NCBI GenBank assembly: GCA_016720655.1
Contig: JADKKE010000012.1
Location: forward strand, 1-64,000
DNA: 64,000 bases
Reading direction: 5' to 3'
DNA from: Bacteroidota bacterium
Lineage (GTDB): Bacteria; Bacteroidota; Bacteroidia; AKYH767-A; 2013-40CM-41-45
This document shows, piece by piece, positions 20,506 through 30,762 of this stretch; position 1 is the stretch's first letter; every line of letters begins with the position of its first letter. Both the position numbers and the translations under genes were made by a program. The notes under the pieces are model-generated. The model worked only from the letters and a program-made list of their open reading frames with translations, ran no database searches and was not told the DNA's origin.

Positions 20506-22545
20506 TCAACGGATCAAAGTCACTGCTCCTACTTTCCTGATCTCTGAACCATCCACTTTGGTGGCTTTGATCTGGTAAATGTAAACTCCTTCCGGAGCCT
20601 GAGCCTGGTGAGTAGAGCCGTCCCAAGGGGCATTGGGGTTGTTGGTCGAATAAATGTTTTCTCCCCAGCGGTTGAAAATGTCGAAAGAATAATTTTTTGT
20701 GTCTACAAAGCCATTGAATGGTCCGAAAGATTCGTTGAGATCACCGCCGGGACGAAAAGCATTGGGAATAAAGATGACCGGTTCCTGACGTACACATATT
20801 TCATTCGACATACTGGAGTCAAGGAAAAAATAAGGATTGCCCTGTGATTCGATGGCTTGTATGGTATAACAAAATTCTCCATCACTGTAAAAATCGTCAA
20901 TGACGGTATCAGTTAAGACAAGCAAATTTCCATTTACAATTGTTGCAATCGGAACAGGATCTCTGAAACCGTTCACCGTGCGGTAGACATTGTAATAATC
21001 TACTCCTGTCGGCCACTGAATGAAATCATCCCAGAACAATGAATTCGTGTAGTCGGGATTGGAAAAACCAGTGAGCAAAATCGATTTCGAAATCTGTGAA
21101 TCGAATACCTGCAATCCACAGGAGTCTATCGTTGCCAACTTGTAATAATATGCCTGAGCACTGGTATTGACGCCGTAATCAGATAAAGAAACATAGGGAG
21201 ATCCATCCGCAGGCAGGGATGCTACCGATACAAAGGGTCCTGCCGCAGTGGAAGCACGGAGCAATTCATAACCAATCACAGCCGCAGCAGCATCCACATA
21301 GGCATCCACTTTGATGGAATTCGGTCCGGTTACTGTAACGCGACGGATATAGGAAAATGTTGGTGGTGGCGGGAAATTGGGAACAAGACAAGCCCGGTTG
21401 GAAGTTGACGTTCGTGCTCTTCCTACATCCAATGCACGTACCCGATAACAAAAGGTTGAACCGGAAATCAGGCTTGTATCCGCAAAATAAGTTGTAGTGG
21501 ATGTGCCGACAACAGTCTCGGGACCTCCGTTCACACTGACAAGAATTTCATACGTTGGCGGTGTTCCCCAATAATCATAGGGTGTCCATGATAAATTAAT
21601 GGAATGTGCGCATAGTTCAAAGCTTAGCTCCAGGAAAATGGTGGAATGAGGCGGACATTGTGCACTTTGATTGGCACAACTGTCTATTGTAATCATTTCA
21701 ATAGTTTGTGAACCTGCAGAGGCATCCAGTACCGAACTGTACGAAGTGGTATTGATCCCGGGAAGTGTTGCGATCGGTTGAAACTGATTGAGATTGTCTT
21801 TGTATTGTACCTGGTAGAAACTCACGTCAGCCGGCGTTCCAACAAACCAGGCGACCAACACATTTCCATTTGCATCTACACTAACAGAATCAATTGTTGG
21901 GATTGAAGGGGCATTGTTGTCGACGAATAAATCTCCATCCAGATTCGATACCGACTTACAACCTGATGAATCCCCTACTTCGATTTTGTATTTAACTGTA
22001 TCCGAACAAATACTGATAATGTCCGAGTAGGTCATCGGATTGCTTGCTGAATTCACATTGATTGAATCAATGAGTGTAAAGAATCCAGCAGGATATTCCC
22101 TGTAAATTTTATAGTAAGGATTGTTGGTCGCAATGGCCGGAACATGCGTAGGATTCCAGGTAAGATTGGCAATACCAGAATTCGGAGTTACATTCAAAAA
22201 AATCGCCTGAATTGTATCCGTGTAAAGATCAGGATCACCATTATTACTGACACAAACGACGTAATAATAAGCCAGGTTATTGTTGGCTGCGGCTGTCGGA
22301 TCAATTACGGTAGTATTGTTAAAAATGAAAATACTGTCTTTCAATGAATAGGGACCGGCTGAAACGGTTGAGTGATAGACATAATATTTTGAAAAAAAGG
22401 CACCCTGGAGTCCGTTTTTATCCCAATTCAGTGTAACAGCTCCATTTTGGTCAACAGAAACACAGTGTATATCGAATGCATAAGAGGCAATTCCCAGGGA
22501 ATTCAGAAGTATTGAAAAAAATACGATAAGCGGGAAATTTCGCAT
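20506..22545 (-). CDS. Large exported protein with fibronectin-III-like modules and T9SS type B (gliding-associated) C-terminus
   Basis: The preferred start is the ATG at 22,545, giving a clean signal peptide (MRNFPLIVFFSILLNSLGIA); an upstream in-frame ATG at 22,593 adds a basic 16-residue leader. The protein has about 679 residues. It consists of successive beta-sandwich modules with FN3-like edges (VTLNWDKNG, ANLTWNPTHV, SINLSWTPYDYW, YEILVSVNGG, YYYKLATIDSCG). Its last 85 residues are IFIPNAFRPGG, SFDIFNRWGENIY and APEGVYIYQIKA, the type B sorting domain often called gliding-motility-associated. It is probably surface-attached or secreted through T9SS. The ligand is unknown. Confidence 0.85.
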   Translation of the reverse strand: MRNFPLIVFFSILLNSLGIASYAFDIHCVSVDQNGAVTLNWDKNGLQGAFFSKYYVYHSTVSAGPYSLKDSIFIFNNTTVIDPTAAANNNLAYYYVVCVSNNGDPDLYTDTIQAIFLNVTPNSGIANLTWNPTHVPAIATNNPYYKIYREYPAGFFTLIDSINVNSASNPMTYSDIISICSDTVKYKIEVGDSSGCKSVSNLDGDLFVDNNAPSIPTIDSVSVDANGNVLVAWFVGTPADVSFYQVQYKDNLNQFQPIATLPGINTTSYSSVLDASAGSQTIEMITIDSCANQSAQCPPHSTIFLELSFELCAHSINLSWTPYDYWGTPPTYEILVSVNGGPETVVGTSTTTYFADTSLISGSTFCYRVRALDVGRARTSTSNRACLVPNFPPPPTFSYIRRVTVTGPNSIKVDAYVDAAAAVIGYELLRASTAAGPFVSVASLPADGSPYVSLSDYGVNTSAQAYYYKLATIDSCGLQVFDSQISKSILLTGFSNPDYTNSLFWDDFIQWPTGVDYYNVYRTVNGFRDPVPIATIVNGNLLVLTDTVIDDFYSDGEFCYTIQAIESQGNPYFFLDSSMSNEICVRQEPVIFIPNAFRPGGDLNESFGPFNGFVDTKNYSFDIFNRWGENIYSTNNPNAPWDGSTHQAQAPEGVYIYQIKATKVDGSEIRKVGAVTLIR

Positions 22546-22694
22546 CCGGTTGAAATAGCGCCTAAATTTACATTTTCCCACCGAGCGAGGCAATTAAAGA
22601 GCTTGCATTTCCGTATTCTCATTCCTGAGAGTGGTGTAAGTACTCCGGATGCAGGTTAACATCTTTCTAATTGAAAGTAAATTGATGCATCGGA

Positions 22695-23984
22695 CTATTT
22701 CCGGCCAACGACCAACTCATGGAAAACGCTGGAATCAAGGTATTTATTTGCCAAATCCATGATTTCTTCCGCTTGGATAGTGCGTACTTTTTCTAGGTAA
22801 CGCTGGTAATAATCGTAATCCAAACCGTGCAAATGCAGAGATCTGAATCGGTCAGCCAAATGGAATGCACTTTCCAGTCCTTTGACAAAGGAACCACGCA
22901 TGTAATTTCTAACCATGGAGAGTTCTTCTTCCTGAACTGGTTCTTTCTTCAGGAGGTCGATCTCCTTATAAATTTCTGTAAGCGCCGGAACGGTTACATC
23001 TGCTCCTACTTCTGTTGAAATGAAAAAATATCCTTCCTGCTTCATGGATACCAATGCAGATCCGATTCCGTACGTATAGCCTTTGTCTTCACGAATATTA
23101 GACATCAGGCGCGAACCAAAATATCCACCAAGAACAGTATTCAACACAGCCATTCCCGGATAATCCGGATGATTACGGTTAAACAATCGTCTTCCAATTC
23201 GAATCGCTGATTGCAATGCATCCTCTTTTTCGATGTACTGCTTTTTATCGCCTGTATACTTCATTGAAGAAGTTGCAAACTTCGCTTCCGTCCCACCCGA
23301 CCAGTTTTTGTCACCAAAATTTTTATTCAACAACTCCAATGTGTTTGCATTGATTAATCCGGAAACGATGATCACACAATGATTGCTCACATATTGCCGC
23401 TTCTGATAATTCTGTAAAACTGTTCTGTTCAGTTTGTCAAAATCTTCCGGCTTTGAATAATAACCATAGGGATGCTCATTGCCAAAAAGTATTTCATTGA
23501 ACTTTCTTCGGGCAACAGAACCAACTTTTTCGTTCTCCACCATCAGACGTTGTTTGTTGTTCTGCTTGTAAATGCCCAGTTCGGACTCAGGGTAAACGGC
23601 TTCCGTAATCATCTCCCGGAGGAAAGGCAATGTGGATTCCAGGTGTTTGTTGAGTGTATACAAATTAACTGTACAGTAATCTGCATTTTCTTCCGTCTCA
23701 TAGAAGGCTCCATAATAATCGACACCATCGGCAAGCTGTTGCGCAGTATGTTTTGCTGTTCCTTCACTCAGCATGCGGTTGGCGGCAGAATGCAACAATG
23801 CATTTGCCGGATCAAAACTGCGATTTAGAAAAAGGAATTCCACTTTAATGAGATCCTGAAATCCGGAATTGATGGTATACACCGGAATTCCATTATCCAG
23901 TTTCATTTGAACTGCTTCCTGTATTTCTACTGCTCCAATTTCAATTAAACTTGGCTGAGTCGTTCTGTCGGGTTGTGTAGACAT
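22695..23984 (-). CDS. M16-family peptidase-like protein, non-catalytic partner subunit
   Basis: This is a 429-residue M16 (insulinase/mitochondrial processing peptidase) fold protein. The family's zinc motif HxxEH is absent: the equivalent N-terminal segment reads LLHSAANRMLSEGTAKHTA. The C-terminal half keeps the R/Y pair region (GSRLMSNIREDKGYTYGIGS) used by M16B proteins in substrate binding. It ends 22 nt downstream-side of the next gene on the same strand (24,006-25,247), which has the catalytic motif, so the two probably form a heterodimer like other split M16B proteases. No signal peptide is seen. Its substrate is unknown. Confidence 0.9.
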   Translation of the reverse strand: MSTQPDRTTQPSLIEIGAVEIQEAVQMKLDNGIPVYTINSGFQDLIKVEFLFLNRSFDPANALLHSAANRMLSEGTAKHTAQQLADGVDYYGAFYETEENADYCTVNLYTLNKHLESTLPFLREMITEAVYPESELGIYKQNNKQRLMVENEKVGSVARRKFNEILFGNEHPYGYYSKPEDFDKLNRTVLQNYQKRQYVSNHCVIIVSGLINANTLELLNKNFGDKNWSGGTEAKFATSSMKYTGDKKQYIEKEDALQSAIRIGRRLFNRNHPDYPGMAVLNTVLGGYFGSRLMSNIREDKGYTYGIGSALVSMKQEGYFFISTEVGADVTVPALTEIYKEIDLLKKEPVQEEELSMVRNYMRGSFVKGLESAFHLADRFRSLHLHGLDYDYYQRYLEKVRTIQAEEIMDLANKYLDSSVFHELVVGRK

Positions 23985-24005
23985 AAAAATTATGATGATG
24001 CTAAA

Positions 24006-25247
24006 TTATTTTTTCTTCGCGAGATAGTACAAGGTGGAACAATTCTGCTCTTTGAATATTTTCGCTGCCTGCTCCCGAATCTCTTCACGGCTGACTTTCT
24101 GATACAACTTAATTTCAGTGTTTACCAGGTTCACATCGCCCATGTATTCTGCAAATGCAAGATTCAGGGAACGACTACTCAGATCCATTTCAGAAAATTC
24201 AATAGTAGATTCAACTTTATTTTTCACTTTTTGCAATTCATCGTCGGACACAAGCGCATCAGTAACTTTTTTTATTTCCTCTCTGATTGCAGCTTCAGCC
24301 TGTTCCATGCTTACTCCTTTCACGAGCTTACCTTCAATGATGAGCAGACTTTTATCAAAATCGGATGTCTGGTAAGCATTGATTTCGGTGAATAGTTTTT
24401 TCTCTTTCAGCAATGAATTGTAAAGTCTGGAAGATCTGCCACGGCTGAGAATATCAGTAAGCAAATCGACTGCATAAAATTCCGGGTCCAGTCGGGAGCA
24501 GCAATGGTATGCCATGTAAATGGAATCGAAAGGGATGTCTCTTTCCACAGTGAGTGAACGTGCTTCGGTCTGAACAGGCTCTGCTTTATAAGGAACTCTT
24601 GGAGCAATCTTTCTTTTGATTTCACCGAACCACTTTTCAGCAAGTTCAAAAACATTCTCAGAATTCACATTCCCGGCAACAGTCATGATGGCATTATCCG
24701 GACAATAGAAACGAAAGAAAAATTCCTTCACATCATCCATCGTAGCATTCTCGATGTGCGCAACTTCTTTCCCAATCGTCGCCCATTGGTAAGGATGCAC
24801 TTTGTAAGCAAGGGGACGAAGCAAAAGCCACACATCACCATAAGGTTGGTTGAGATAGCGTTGTTTGAATTCCTCGATCACAACACTTCTTTGAACTTCG
24901 AGGCTTTTGTCAGTGAAAGCCAGACTCATCATTCTATCGCTTTCCAGCCAGAATGCAGTTTCAATATTTGTCGCAGGAAGTGTTTCGTAATAATTCGTTA
25001 TATCATTATTGGTAAATGCATTGTTGTCGCCACCGGCAACCTGCAAAGGACCATCGTAATCCGGAATATTAACGGATCCTCCGAACATGAGGTGCTCAAA
25101 CAAATGTGCGAAACCGGTTTTAGAAGGATCTTCATCCCTGGCTCCTACTTTGTAAAGAATATTCACATTCACCAATGGTGTTGAATGATCTTCATGGACA
25201 ATTACTTTCAGCCCGTTGCTGAGTGTATGCGATTTAAAATCAATCAT
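24006..25247 (-). CDS. M16-family zinc peptidase, catalytic subunit
   Basis: This is a 413-residue insulinase-family protein with the inverted zinc motif HLFEH in GFAHLFEHLMFGG (residues about 45-57). A downstream Glu region (EEFKQRYLNQPYGDVW) and the VTVAGN-like strand (AIMTVAGNVNSENV) are also present. The C-terminal M16_C domain contains RGRSSRLYNSLLKEKKLF. It is transcribed first in a two-gene unit with the non-catalytic paralogue, 21 nt apart. A -7-like box lies upstream at 25,268-25,275. No signal peptide is evident, so a cytoplasmic or periplasmic location is not resolved. Typical function: degradation of small peptides. Confidence 0.92.
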   Translation of the reverse strand: MIDFKSHTLSNGLKVIVHEDHSTPLVNVNILYKVGARDEDPSKTGFAHLFEHLMFGGSVNIPDYDGPLQVAGGDNNAFTNNDITNYYETLPATNIETAFWLESDRMMSLAFTDKSLEVQRSVVIEEFKQRYLNQPYGDVWLLLRPLAYKVHPYQWATIGKEVAHIENATMDDVKEFFFRFYCPDNAIMTVAGNVNSENVFELAEKWFGEIKRKIAPRVPYKAEPVQTEARSLTVERDIPFDSIYMAYHCCSRLDPEFYAVDLLTDILSRGRSSRLYNSLLKEKKLFTEINAYQTSDFDKSLLIIEGKLVKGVSMEQAEAAIREEIKKVTDALVSDDELQKVKNKVESTIEFSEMDLSSRSLNLAFAEYMGDVNLVNTEIKLYQKVSREEIREQAAKIFKEQNCSTLYYLAKKK

Positions 25248-25267
25248 AAAATAGTAAATTCAGAATG

Positions 25268-25275
25268 CAAAGGTA
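25268..25275 (-). promoter_or_regulatory. Candidate -7 box (TACCTTTG) of the M16 peptidase pair
   Basis: Read on the minus strand, the sequence is TACCTTTG, matching the Bacteroidota consensus TAnnTTTG 20 nt before the start codon at 25,247. A TTG lies farther upstream than ideal (25,301-25,303), so this is moderate evidence only. Confidence 0.4.
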
Positions 25276-25378
25276 ATTTATACCTGTTAATGAACAGGAA
25301 CAATAAGATCCGGTTATCAACAGTTGTGAACTTAAGGACACAGAGAGCTGACCCTAAAAAAGCACCACTTTTCGTGTT

Positions 25379-28056
25379 TCACTTATTCCCTTGTAACTTT
25401 TCCACAAAATCGTAATGCACTTTTCCAAGCACATCCAGCAATCTCAAATGTGTGGATGCATTTTTCTTCAGGGAATACTGCAAACGAATTTCATCGTGAG
25501 CAGGATTCGGATGAACATTCATTTGAAATGTGTGAGAAGAAATTTCTTCCAGACCGGTGATGGTATTGAGTGCCACATTGGTTACAACAGGCTGGTTGAA
25601 ATCAAAATAAATATTCGCTTCCTCCGTGATCGTTGTGCCCGCTGAAAGATTTGGTGTTTGACGTATTGTGAAGGAGAAAAATCCATGACTCGCCGGTTCA
25701 TCGTAGTTGGAATCAGGCAACATGATGTAATCGAATCCTACAGTGAGTAAACCTGTGGGAGAAACTGAAAAAGTATTTGTATGACTTGAAGAATATGGAT
25801 TGAAGCTAAAAAGATCGAGGTCCTGATCCAGTTGCAATGTGAGTGTCACATTTCTTGCAAAATAAGTACCTGTGTTCTGAAAATGTATAGTGTATGTCAG
25901 CAAAGAATCTTCCGGAGAAATAAATCCTTGTGTCCCACTGCCTTCCGGCATTACTTCGATTGCATTTGGATCATAGGAACCAACGACAACAGCAGTGCAA
26001 TAGGAATAATTATTATAAATCACAGTATCGCCCTGAAGAGGCAGAATGGAATCAGTAAAATAAAGAATGGAACCAGGGGCAGTGTATCGGGTACATAATA
26101 TTCTATCGTGATAACATTGTTGTAGGAAGCCTGGTTGGGTGCAAGAAAGAGTGGACCAAAAAGTATTTCAGAGGTTGTAACATTGTAATTGGCCGGAGCT
26201 AAGGAAGCATTCAGGAACACCACACGTGGATCATGATGAATGTAAACATTTGCATTGGCACCCAATGAACCCAGGTTTCGGAGATCCACGTGTTGCGTGA
26301 ATGTAAATCCGGGGATCGGTGGTGTGACATCATCACATGAAATAGCAAAATCGATTGCATTTCCATTGTTAGCGAAGTCATTGGTATCGATCATTCCAAC
26401 AACCGGTAAAGTATCGTAATAAACGGATGCAGGACAAATTTGCGTGTTCCATGGAGGCGTGTATTGGTAGACCTCAAAATTTCCCGGAGGAAGAATGAAT
26501 TGATAATTCCCGCCGAAGTCTGTCCATTCGAGATGAGATCCCGGTTCACAACGGATTTTCACATTGCTCATAGGTAATTCCAGAGGATCAAGGATACAAT
26601 TTGTATTCGTATCCCGGTAAACTTTACCTTCGATGATCACTGCGCATGTAAGAATCGAATCGTAAGCAATGACAAACTGATTGGAAGAAAAACATCCTCT
26701 TCCGTCAGTTACAGAAACACCGTAATTTCCGGGTAATAATCCGCTTGCGCTGCTACCACTTCCGCCAAATGGCCAATTGAAAGTATAGGGAGGAACACCG
26801 TTGTTTACGATTGCCGTTGCTTCACCATCCGGAGTAAAAACACAGGATGCATTCTGAGTAGAAACCTGAACGGAAACAGGTGAATAATTGGATACATACA
26901 CAATTACTTTCCGTACACAGGATGCACTGTCTGTAACAAAACAAGTGTACCATCCTGCATGCAATCCGCTGGCAGTATCAGAAGTCAATCCTGGTAGTTG
27001 TAACCAATTGTAGGAATAAGGAGGGATTCCATTCTGCGGAATCACAATCAATCGACCGAGGCCTTGTCCGCATGTATCCGCCCGGTTATTTACCTGCAAT
27101 GTCATCTGACTGTTGTCAATCAAATATTCACTAACAGTAGTTGAACATCCTTGCTGATCGGTGACAGTGACACTATAGATCGCGTTTCCTGTTACAATAG
27201 CGGTGGAGTCCGTTTGTACAGGATTTGTGTGCCAATAAAATGTATACGGCCCGATTCCACCGGATGGCAATGCGGTAATACTTCCGACAAGGTTAACACA
27301 ATCCGGATTCGAGTCGGTCAATGCAACCATGACAGGAGAATAATTTTGCAAATTCACCGAGCTTACAGCAGTACAACCGGAATCATCCGTAATCGTAAAG
27401 CTATAGAGTCCCGACAAAACAGAAGTCAACGTTTGAGTTGTATCACCGGTATTCCATTCATACGAATACGGTGGTATTCCGGAAGTAGCATAACCGATGA
27501 GGGAGCCAACATTTCTTCCACATGTATCAGGCATTGATGAGATCGCAGCACTGAGGTTGCTTAAACTCGGAATGTTCACCGTTTGCAATACAGTGCAACC
27601 GGAGTCATCCGTAACCTGAACGTTATAGTCAAGACCGCCAACGAGGCCCGTCGCTGTTGCACTTGTTTGCGCCGGATTCGTTGACCAGAAATATGTAAAG
27701 GGACTTGCACCACCGTTCACAGTGGCAGTTGCGGTTCCATTGGTGCAAAATGCCGGTGTGGAACTCATCGTCACAGAAAACCCGTTGCTGACAACAACTG
27801 TATCCGTAGCTGTGCAACCCATTGCATCAACGACCTGAACAATATAAATTCCGGGAGGCATTCCATAGAAACAACTTGTTGTAATCCCTCCAACCCAGCT
27901 ATAAGCATAGGGTGATGTGCCTCCCGTTGCATTCAGACATACATCGTTCCCGCAATTGTTCATTGACGTATGCGAAAGCGTTATGTTGCAACCCGCATTG
28001 GCGCCGGAGTATTTAAAAAGTGCGAGGATGAGGAGAAGGGGGAAAAGTTTTTGCAT
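25379..28056 (-). CDS. Large exported protein with SprB-type repeats and T9SS type A tail (one frameshift)
   Basis: Two frames (28,056 to about 26,075 and about 26,075-25,379) make one protein of about 890 residues. The join turns PDTLPLVP into SILYFTDSILPLQGDT followed by NNYSYCTAVVVGSYDPNA. The signal peptide is MQKLFPLLLILALFKYSGANA. About six SprB-like modules of roughly 75 residues follow (PYSYEWNTGDTTQTLTS, YSFTITDDSGCTAV, PYTFNWPFGG, YGVSVTDGRGCFS). After these comes a DUF11-like segment (YTIHFQNTGTYFARNVTLT). The final type A sorting domain is short (MNVHPNPAHDEIRLQY, LRLLDVLGKVHYDF) and stops before the usual last strand. SprB repeats are known from gliding adhesins; here the protein is probably a surface adhesin. 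Confidence 0.82.
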
Positions 28057-28067
28057 CGGAGAAATTG

Positions 28068-28093
28068 GTGGTTAGTGGTTAGTGGTTAGTTGT
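28068..28093 (-). repeat. Heptanucleotide array upstream of the SprB-repeat gene
   Basis: On the minus (sense) strand, CTAACCA heptamers repeat three times next to CCAACAA, ending about 12 nt before the start codon at 28,056. The sense strand is G-free here. Confidence 0.75.
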
Positions 28094-28147
28094 TGGTACG
28101 GCATCGAATAATAAATTAATAATTCCAGTGTACTAATTTTATAGCGA

Positions 28148-28173
28148 GCATACCTTATACTTTATACTTTATA
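28148..28173 (-). repeat. Heptanucleotide array downstream of the MORN-repeat gene
   Basis: The plus strand reads ACCTTATACTTTATACTTTA and onward, with a 7-nt period (CTTTATA). It lies 14 nt beyond the stop of the minus-strand gene at 28,187; on that sense strand it is C-free. Confidence 0.7.
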
Positions 28174-28186
28174 CCAAAATCAACAA

Positions 28187-28723
28187 TCAAAACTCCTTCG
28201 TCTCAGTCAATTTACCATTAATATAAAACTCTTCTTTCACCAGTTTCCCATTCTGGTCGTAGGTTTTCCAGGATCCGGTTTTCTTTCCAAAATAATATTG
28301 TCCGACAGTTTCAGTCATTCCGTTCTCAAAATACCAGGTCCAGGTGCCATGTTCGCCTTTGTCATTATAATAAGCGCTTTGTTTTCTATTTCCGTTTTCG
28401 TAATACCAGATCCAGTTGCCAGTTTTTTTTTCATCCGCTTTCTGGCCCTTTACTTTTACATTTCCATTTTCATACCAGGTGATGGTTTTCCCGTTTGGTT
28501 TACCTTCGAGATATTCGGTTTTGCTCTCCTTTTTTCCGTTCTCGTACCAGGTGCGGAGTGTACCTTCTTTTACACCATTGCGAACTGGCATGATACTCTT
28601 CTTATTCCCGTTATCCCAAAACACTTTCTCGGAAGTGTACTGGGAGAAACAAGATAAGGATAAGAATGTAAGTGAAAATGTTAAGATAGAAAGTAAAATA
28701 CCGGACGTTCTCAATTTTATCAT
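28187..28723 (-). CDS. Exported MORN-variant (MORN_2/YwqK-type) repeat protein
   Basis: This is a 178-residue protein with an N-terminal signal sequence (ILLSILTFSLTFLSLSCFSQ). About six repeats of roughly 23 residues follow: WYENGKKESKTEYLEGKPNG, WYENGNVKVKGQKADEKKTG, WYYENGNRKQSAYYNDKGEHG, WYFENGMTETVGQYYFGKKTG. These are MORN_2 repeats, which form extended beta-hairpin ladders. Databases often label such proteins YwqK-family antitoxins, but the signal peptide and the lack of a toxin neighbour argue against that here. Function unknown, probably periplasmic or surface-located. The adjacent genes are convergent or unrelated. Confidence 0.85.
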   Translation of the reverse strand: MIKLRTSGILLSILTFSLTFLSLSCFSQYTSEKVFWDNGNKKSIMPVRNGVKEGTLRTWYENGKKESKTEYLEGKPNGKTITWYENGNVKVKGQKADEKKTGNWIWYYENGNRKQSAYYNDKGEHGTWTWYFENGMTETVGQYYFGKKTGSWKTYDQNGKLVKEEFYINGKLTETKEF

Positions 28724-28783
28724 GAATAAAATAATCTTAAGTTCTAAAAATACATCAATTTCTCTGGTAATAAAATTCCTGAA

Positions 28784-29736
28784 TCAGGAAATATCAACAG
28801 CGGCAAGTTTTGACTTTGCCCGCTTGAATTCCTCCCAAACCTCTCTGACAACATCACCTGCAGGTTTGATTTCACTAATAAAGAGGAGATCTGTCCGATT
28901 TCCAGTTCTCCCTGTTCCAAATCGCCCTCGAACATTCCTTTTTTTGCTCTGGCTCTGCCCAACAGTGTTTTCAGTTCTTCGACACTTGCACCGCGCAATT
29001 CAGCAGCTTCGATTTCTTCGAAAAATTTATTTCGAATCAGGCGAACAGGAGTTAATTGTTTCAAAGAAAGTTTGGTGTCCCCTTCCACTGTCGAAATAAT
29101 TTTCTGCTTAAAATTTTCGTGTGCCGAAGATTCCACAGTAGCGACGAATCGTGTTCCCATTTGAACACCTTCGGCTCCGAGTGCGAAGGCAGCAAGCATG
29201 GCAGTGCCATCCCCGATTCCGCCTGCAGCGATTAAAGGCAGATCGCTCGCCTTTCGAATCATTGGAATGAGTACCAATGTTGTGGTCTCTTCCCTACCAT
29301 TGTGACCACCGGCTTCAAAGCCTTCTGCAACGATTGCGTCCACACCAGCTTCTTCCGATTTTTTTGCGAATTTGGAATTGGAAATTACATGGACGACAAC
29401 AATTCCTTTTGCCTTCAATATACCTGTCCATGTTTTGGGATTTCCCGCCGAAGTGAACACAATCTTAACATCTTCTTCCTGAATGATGGTCATGATTTCC
29501 TCGATGTTGGGATACAATAAAGGTACATTCACAGCAAAAGGTTTTTTCGTTGCCAGTTTGCATTTACGGATATGTTCCCGCAGAATCTCCGGGTACATCG
29601 AACCGGCACCGATAATCCCCAAACCGCCTGCATTACTCACAGCTGAAGCAAGCTCCCATCCACTGCACCAGATCATACCAGCTTGAATTATAGGATATTC
29701 GATACCAAACAGTTGTGTAATTCTGTTGTTTTTCAT
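28784..29736 (-). CDS. Nitronate monooxygenase (2-nitropropane dioxygenase family), one frameshift
   Basis: The FMN-dependent TIM barrel begins NRITQLFGIEYPIIQAGMIW. It contains GGLGIIGAG, AFAVNVPLL-like (KPFAVNVPLLYPN), VDAIVAEGFEAGGHNG, the flavin-phosphate-binding LPLIAAGGIGDG and ALGAEGVQMGTRF. A reading-frame break at about 28,866 (one A lost from TTATTAAGTG) hides the true C-terminus. With it corrected, the tail reads SEIKPAGDVVREVWEEF and ends at the stop complementary to 28,784-28,786, for about 317 residues as is usual. The reaction is oxidation of alkyl nitronates, possibly detoxification of propionate-3-nitronate. It is divergent from the nucleotidyltransferase gene; a -7-like TACTTTTG lies at 29,777-29,784. 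Confidence 0.9.
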
Positions 29737-29776
29737 ATTGTTGATTTAATCCAAAAAGAGTGATACGGGGTGCCTT

Positions 29777-29784
29777 CAAAAGTA
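29777..29784 (-). promoter_or_regulatory. Candidate -7 box (TACTTTTG) of the nitronate monooxygenase gene
   Basis: The minus-strand sequence TACTTTTG fits TAnnTTTG and lies 40 nt before the start codon at 29,736. No clear -33 TTG is found at the expected distance. Confidence 0.35.
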
Positions 29785-29877
29785 ATACTTTTACGGCTTG
29801 AACGAATTTGAAAAAAGGGACGCTTTAATTTCAGAATTTTCATTTTGAATTGAAGACAGAGACACAATTTATCAACT

Positions 29878-30725
29878 ATGAAAGTAATTATTCCTGTAGC
29901 AGGAATCGGTAGTAAGTTACGTCCGCATACACACACGCAACCGAAAGCGCTTGTGCCTGTTGCCGGAAAACCGATCCTGTCGCATATCGTCGATAATCTC
30001 ATTGAAGCCGGAATGCGTGAATTCATTTTTATTGTCGGCTATCTCGGCGATAAAGTTGAAGAGTACATCAAGACCAGCTATCCGGGTATTGTTAAAAATT
30101 TCATTGTGCAGGAACCGCGCGAAGGAACTGGACACGCGGTATGGCTTGCCCGCAATCATGTAAATGAAACGGATGAAGTAATCATCGCATTGGGGGATAC
30201 TATTTTTGATATTCAGTTGCGCGATGTAATCGGTCAGCCGGAATCGGCTTTGGGAGTAAAAAAAGTTGATGATCCACGGAATTTTGGGGTGGCGGAGTTG
30301 GATGAACAAGTCTCACCGATGGAATCGCTCAACTGCTTCTGGAAGGAGCAAAAATGAAGACGTTTCCTGTAGAAAACTGGTACGATTGCGGAAACAAAGA
30401 CAGCCTTCTCGAGACAAATGCAATTCTGCTCAAGAAAAATTCCAATGCAAATAAAAAATACACTTTCGAGAATACCATCATCATACCGCCGGTAAGTATT
30501 TCCGAGCATTGCAAAATCAGCAATAGTATCATTGGCCCGAATGTGTCAATTGGCGAGCATACCATCATCGATTATTCAATTCTCAGAGATGCAATTATCG
30601 GATCCTATTCCGAAATAAATAATGCAGTCCTACATCACAGTGTCATTGGTAGTGACGCTTCTTTACACGGACAAAGCCAATCCCTCAATCTTGGCGACAG
30701 CACCGAAATCGACTTCGGTTCCTGA
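29878..30725 (+). CDS. Sugar-1-phosphate nucleotidyltransferase with left-handed beta-helix tail (frameshifted, internal deletion)
   Basis: The N-terminal nucleotidyltransferase domain starts MKVIIPVAGIGSKLRPHT, the GxGxxLRP-like loop, then PKALVPVAGKPILSHI and the metal-binding DTIFD (residues about 104-108). After FGVAELDE (about 30,300) the expected 40-60 residue segment with an EKP motif is missing. The sequence resumes in another frame as LTDGIAQLLLEGAKMKTFPVENWYDCG and a beta-helix tail (HCKISNSIIGPNVSIGEHTII). The family activates hexose-1-phosphates (RmlA/GlmU-like) for surface glycans; the exact sugar cannot be told. The loss of EKP would inactivate the enzyme if real. Confidence 0.82.
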
Positions 30726-30727
30726 TA

Positions 30728-30762
30728 CTATTCACCATTCACCATTCACTCTTCACTTCACA
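30728..30762 (+). repeat. Heptanucleotide array abutting the glyA start codon
   Basis: Five heptamers in register (CTATTCA, CCATTCA, CCATTCA, CTCTTCA, CTTCACA) fill the entire gap between the nucleotidyltransferase stop and the ATG at 30,763. The array is G-free, so there is no Shine-Dalgarno sequence. Confidence 0.75.

Noticed and set aside
28187..28723. Toxin-antitoxin antitoxin (YwqK label)
   Set aside because: It has a signal peptide and MORN_2 repeats, but no toxin gene lies beside it; the database label alone is not evidence.
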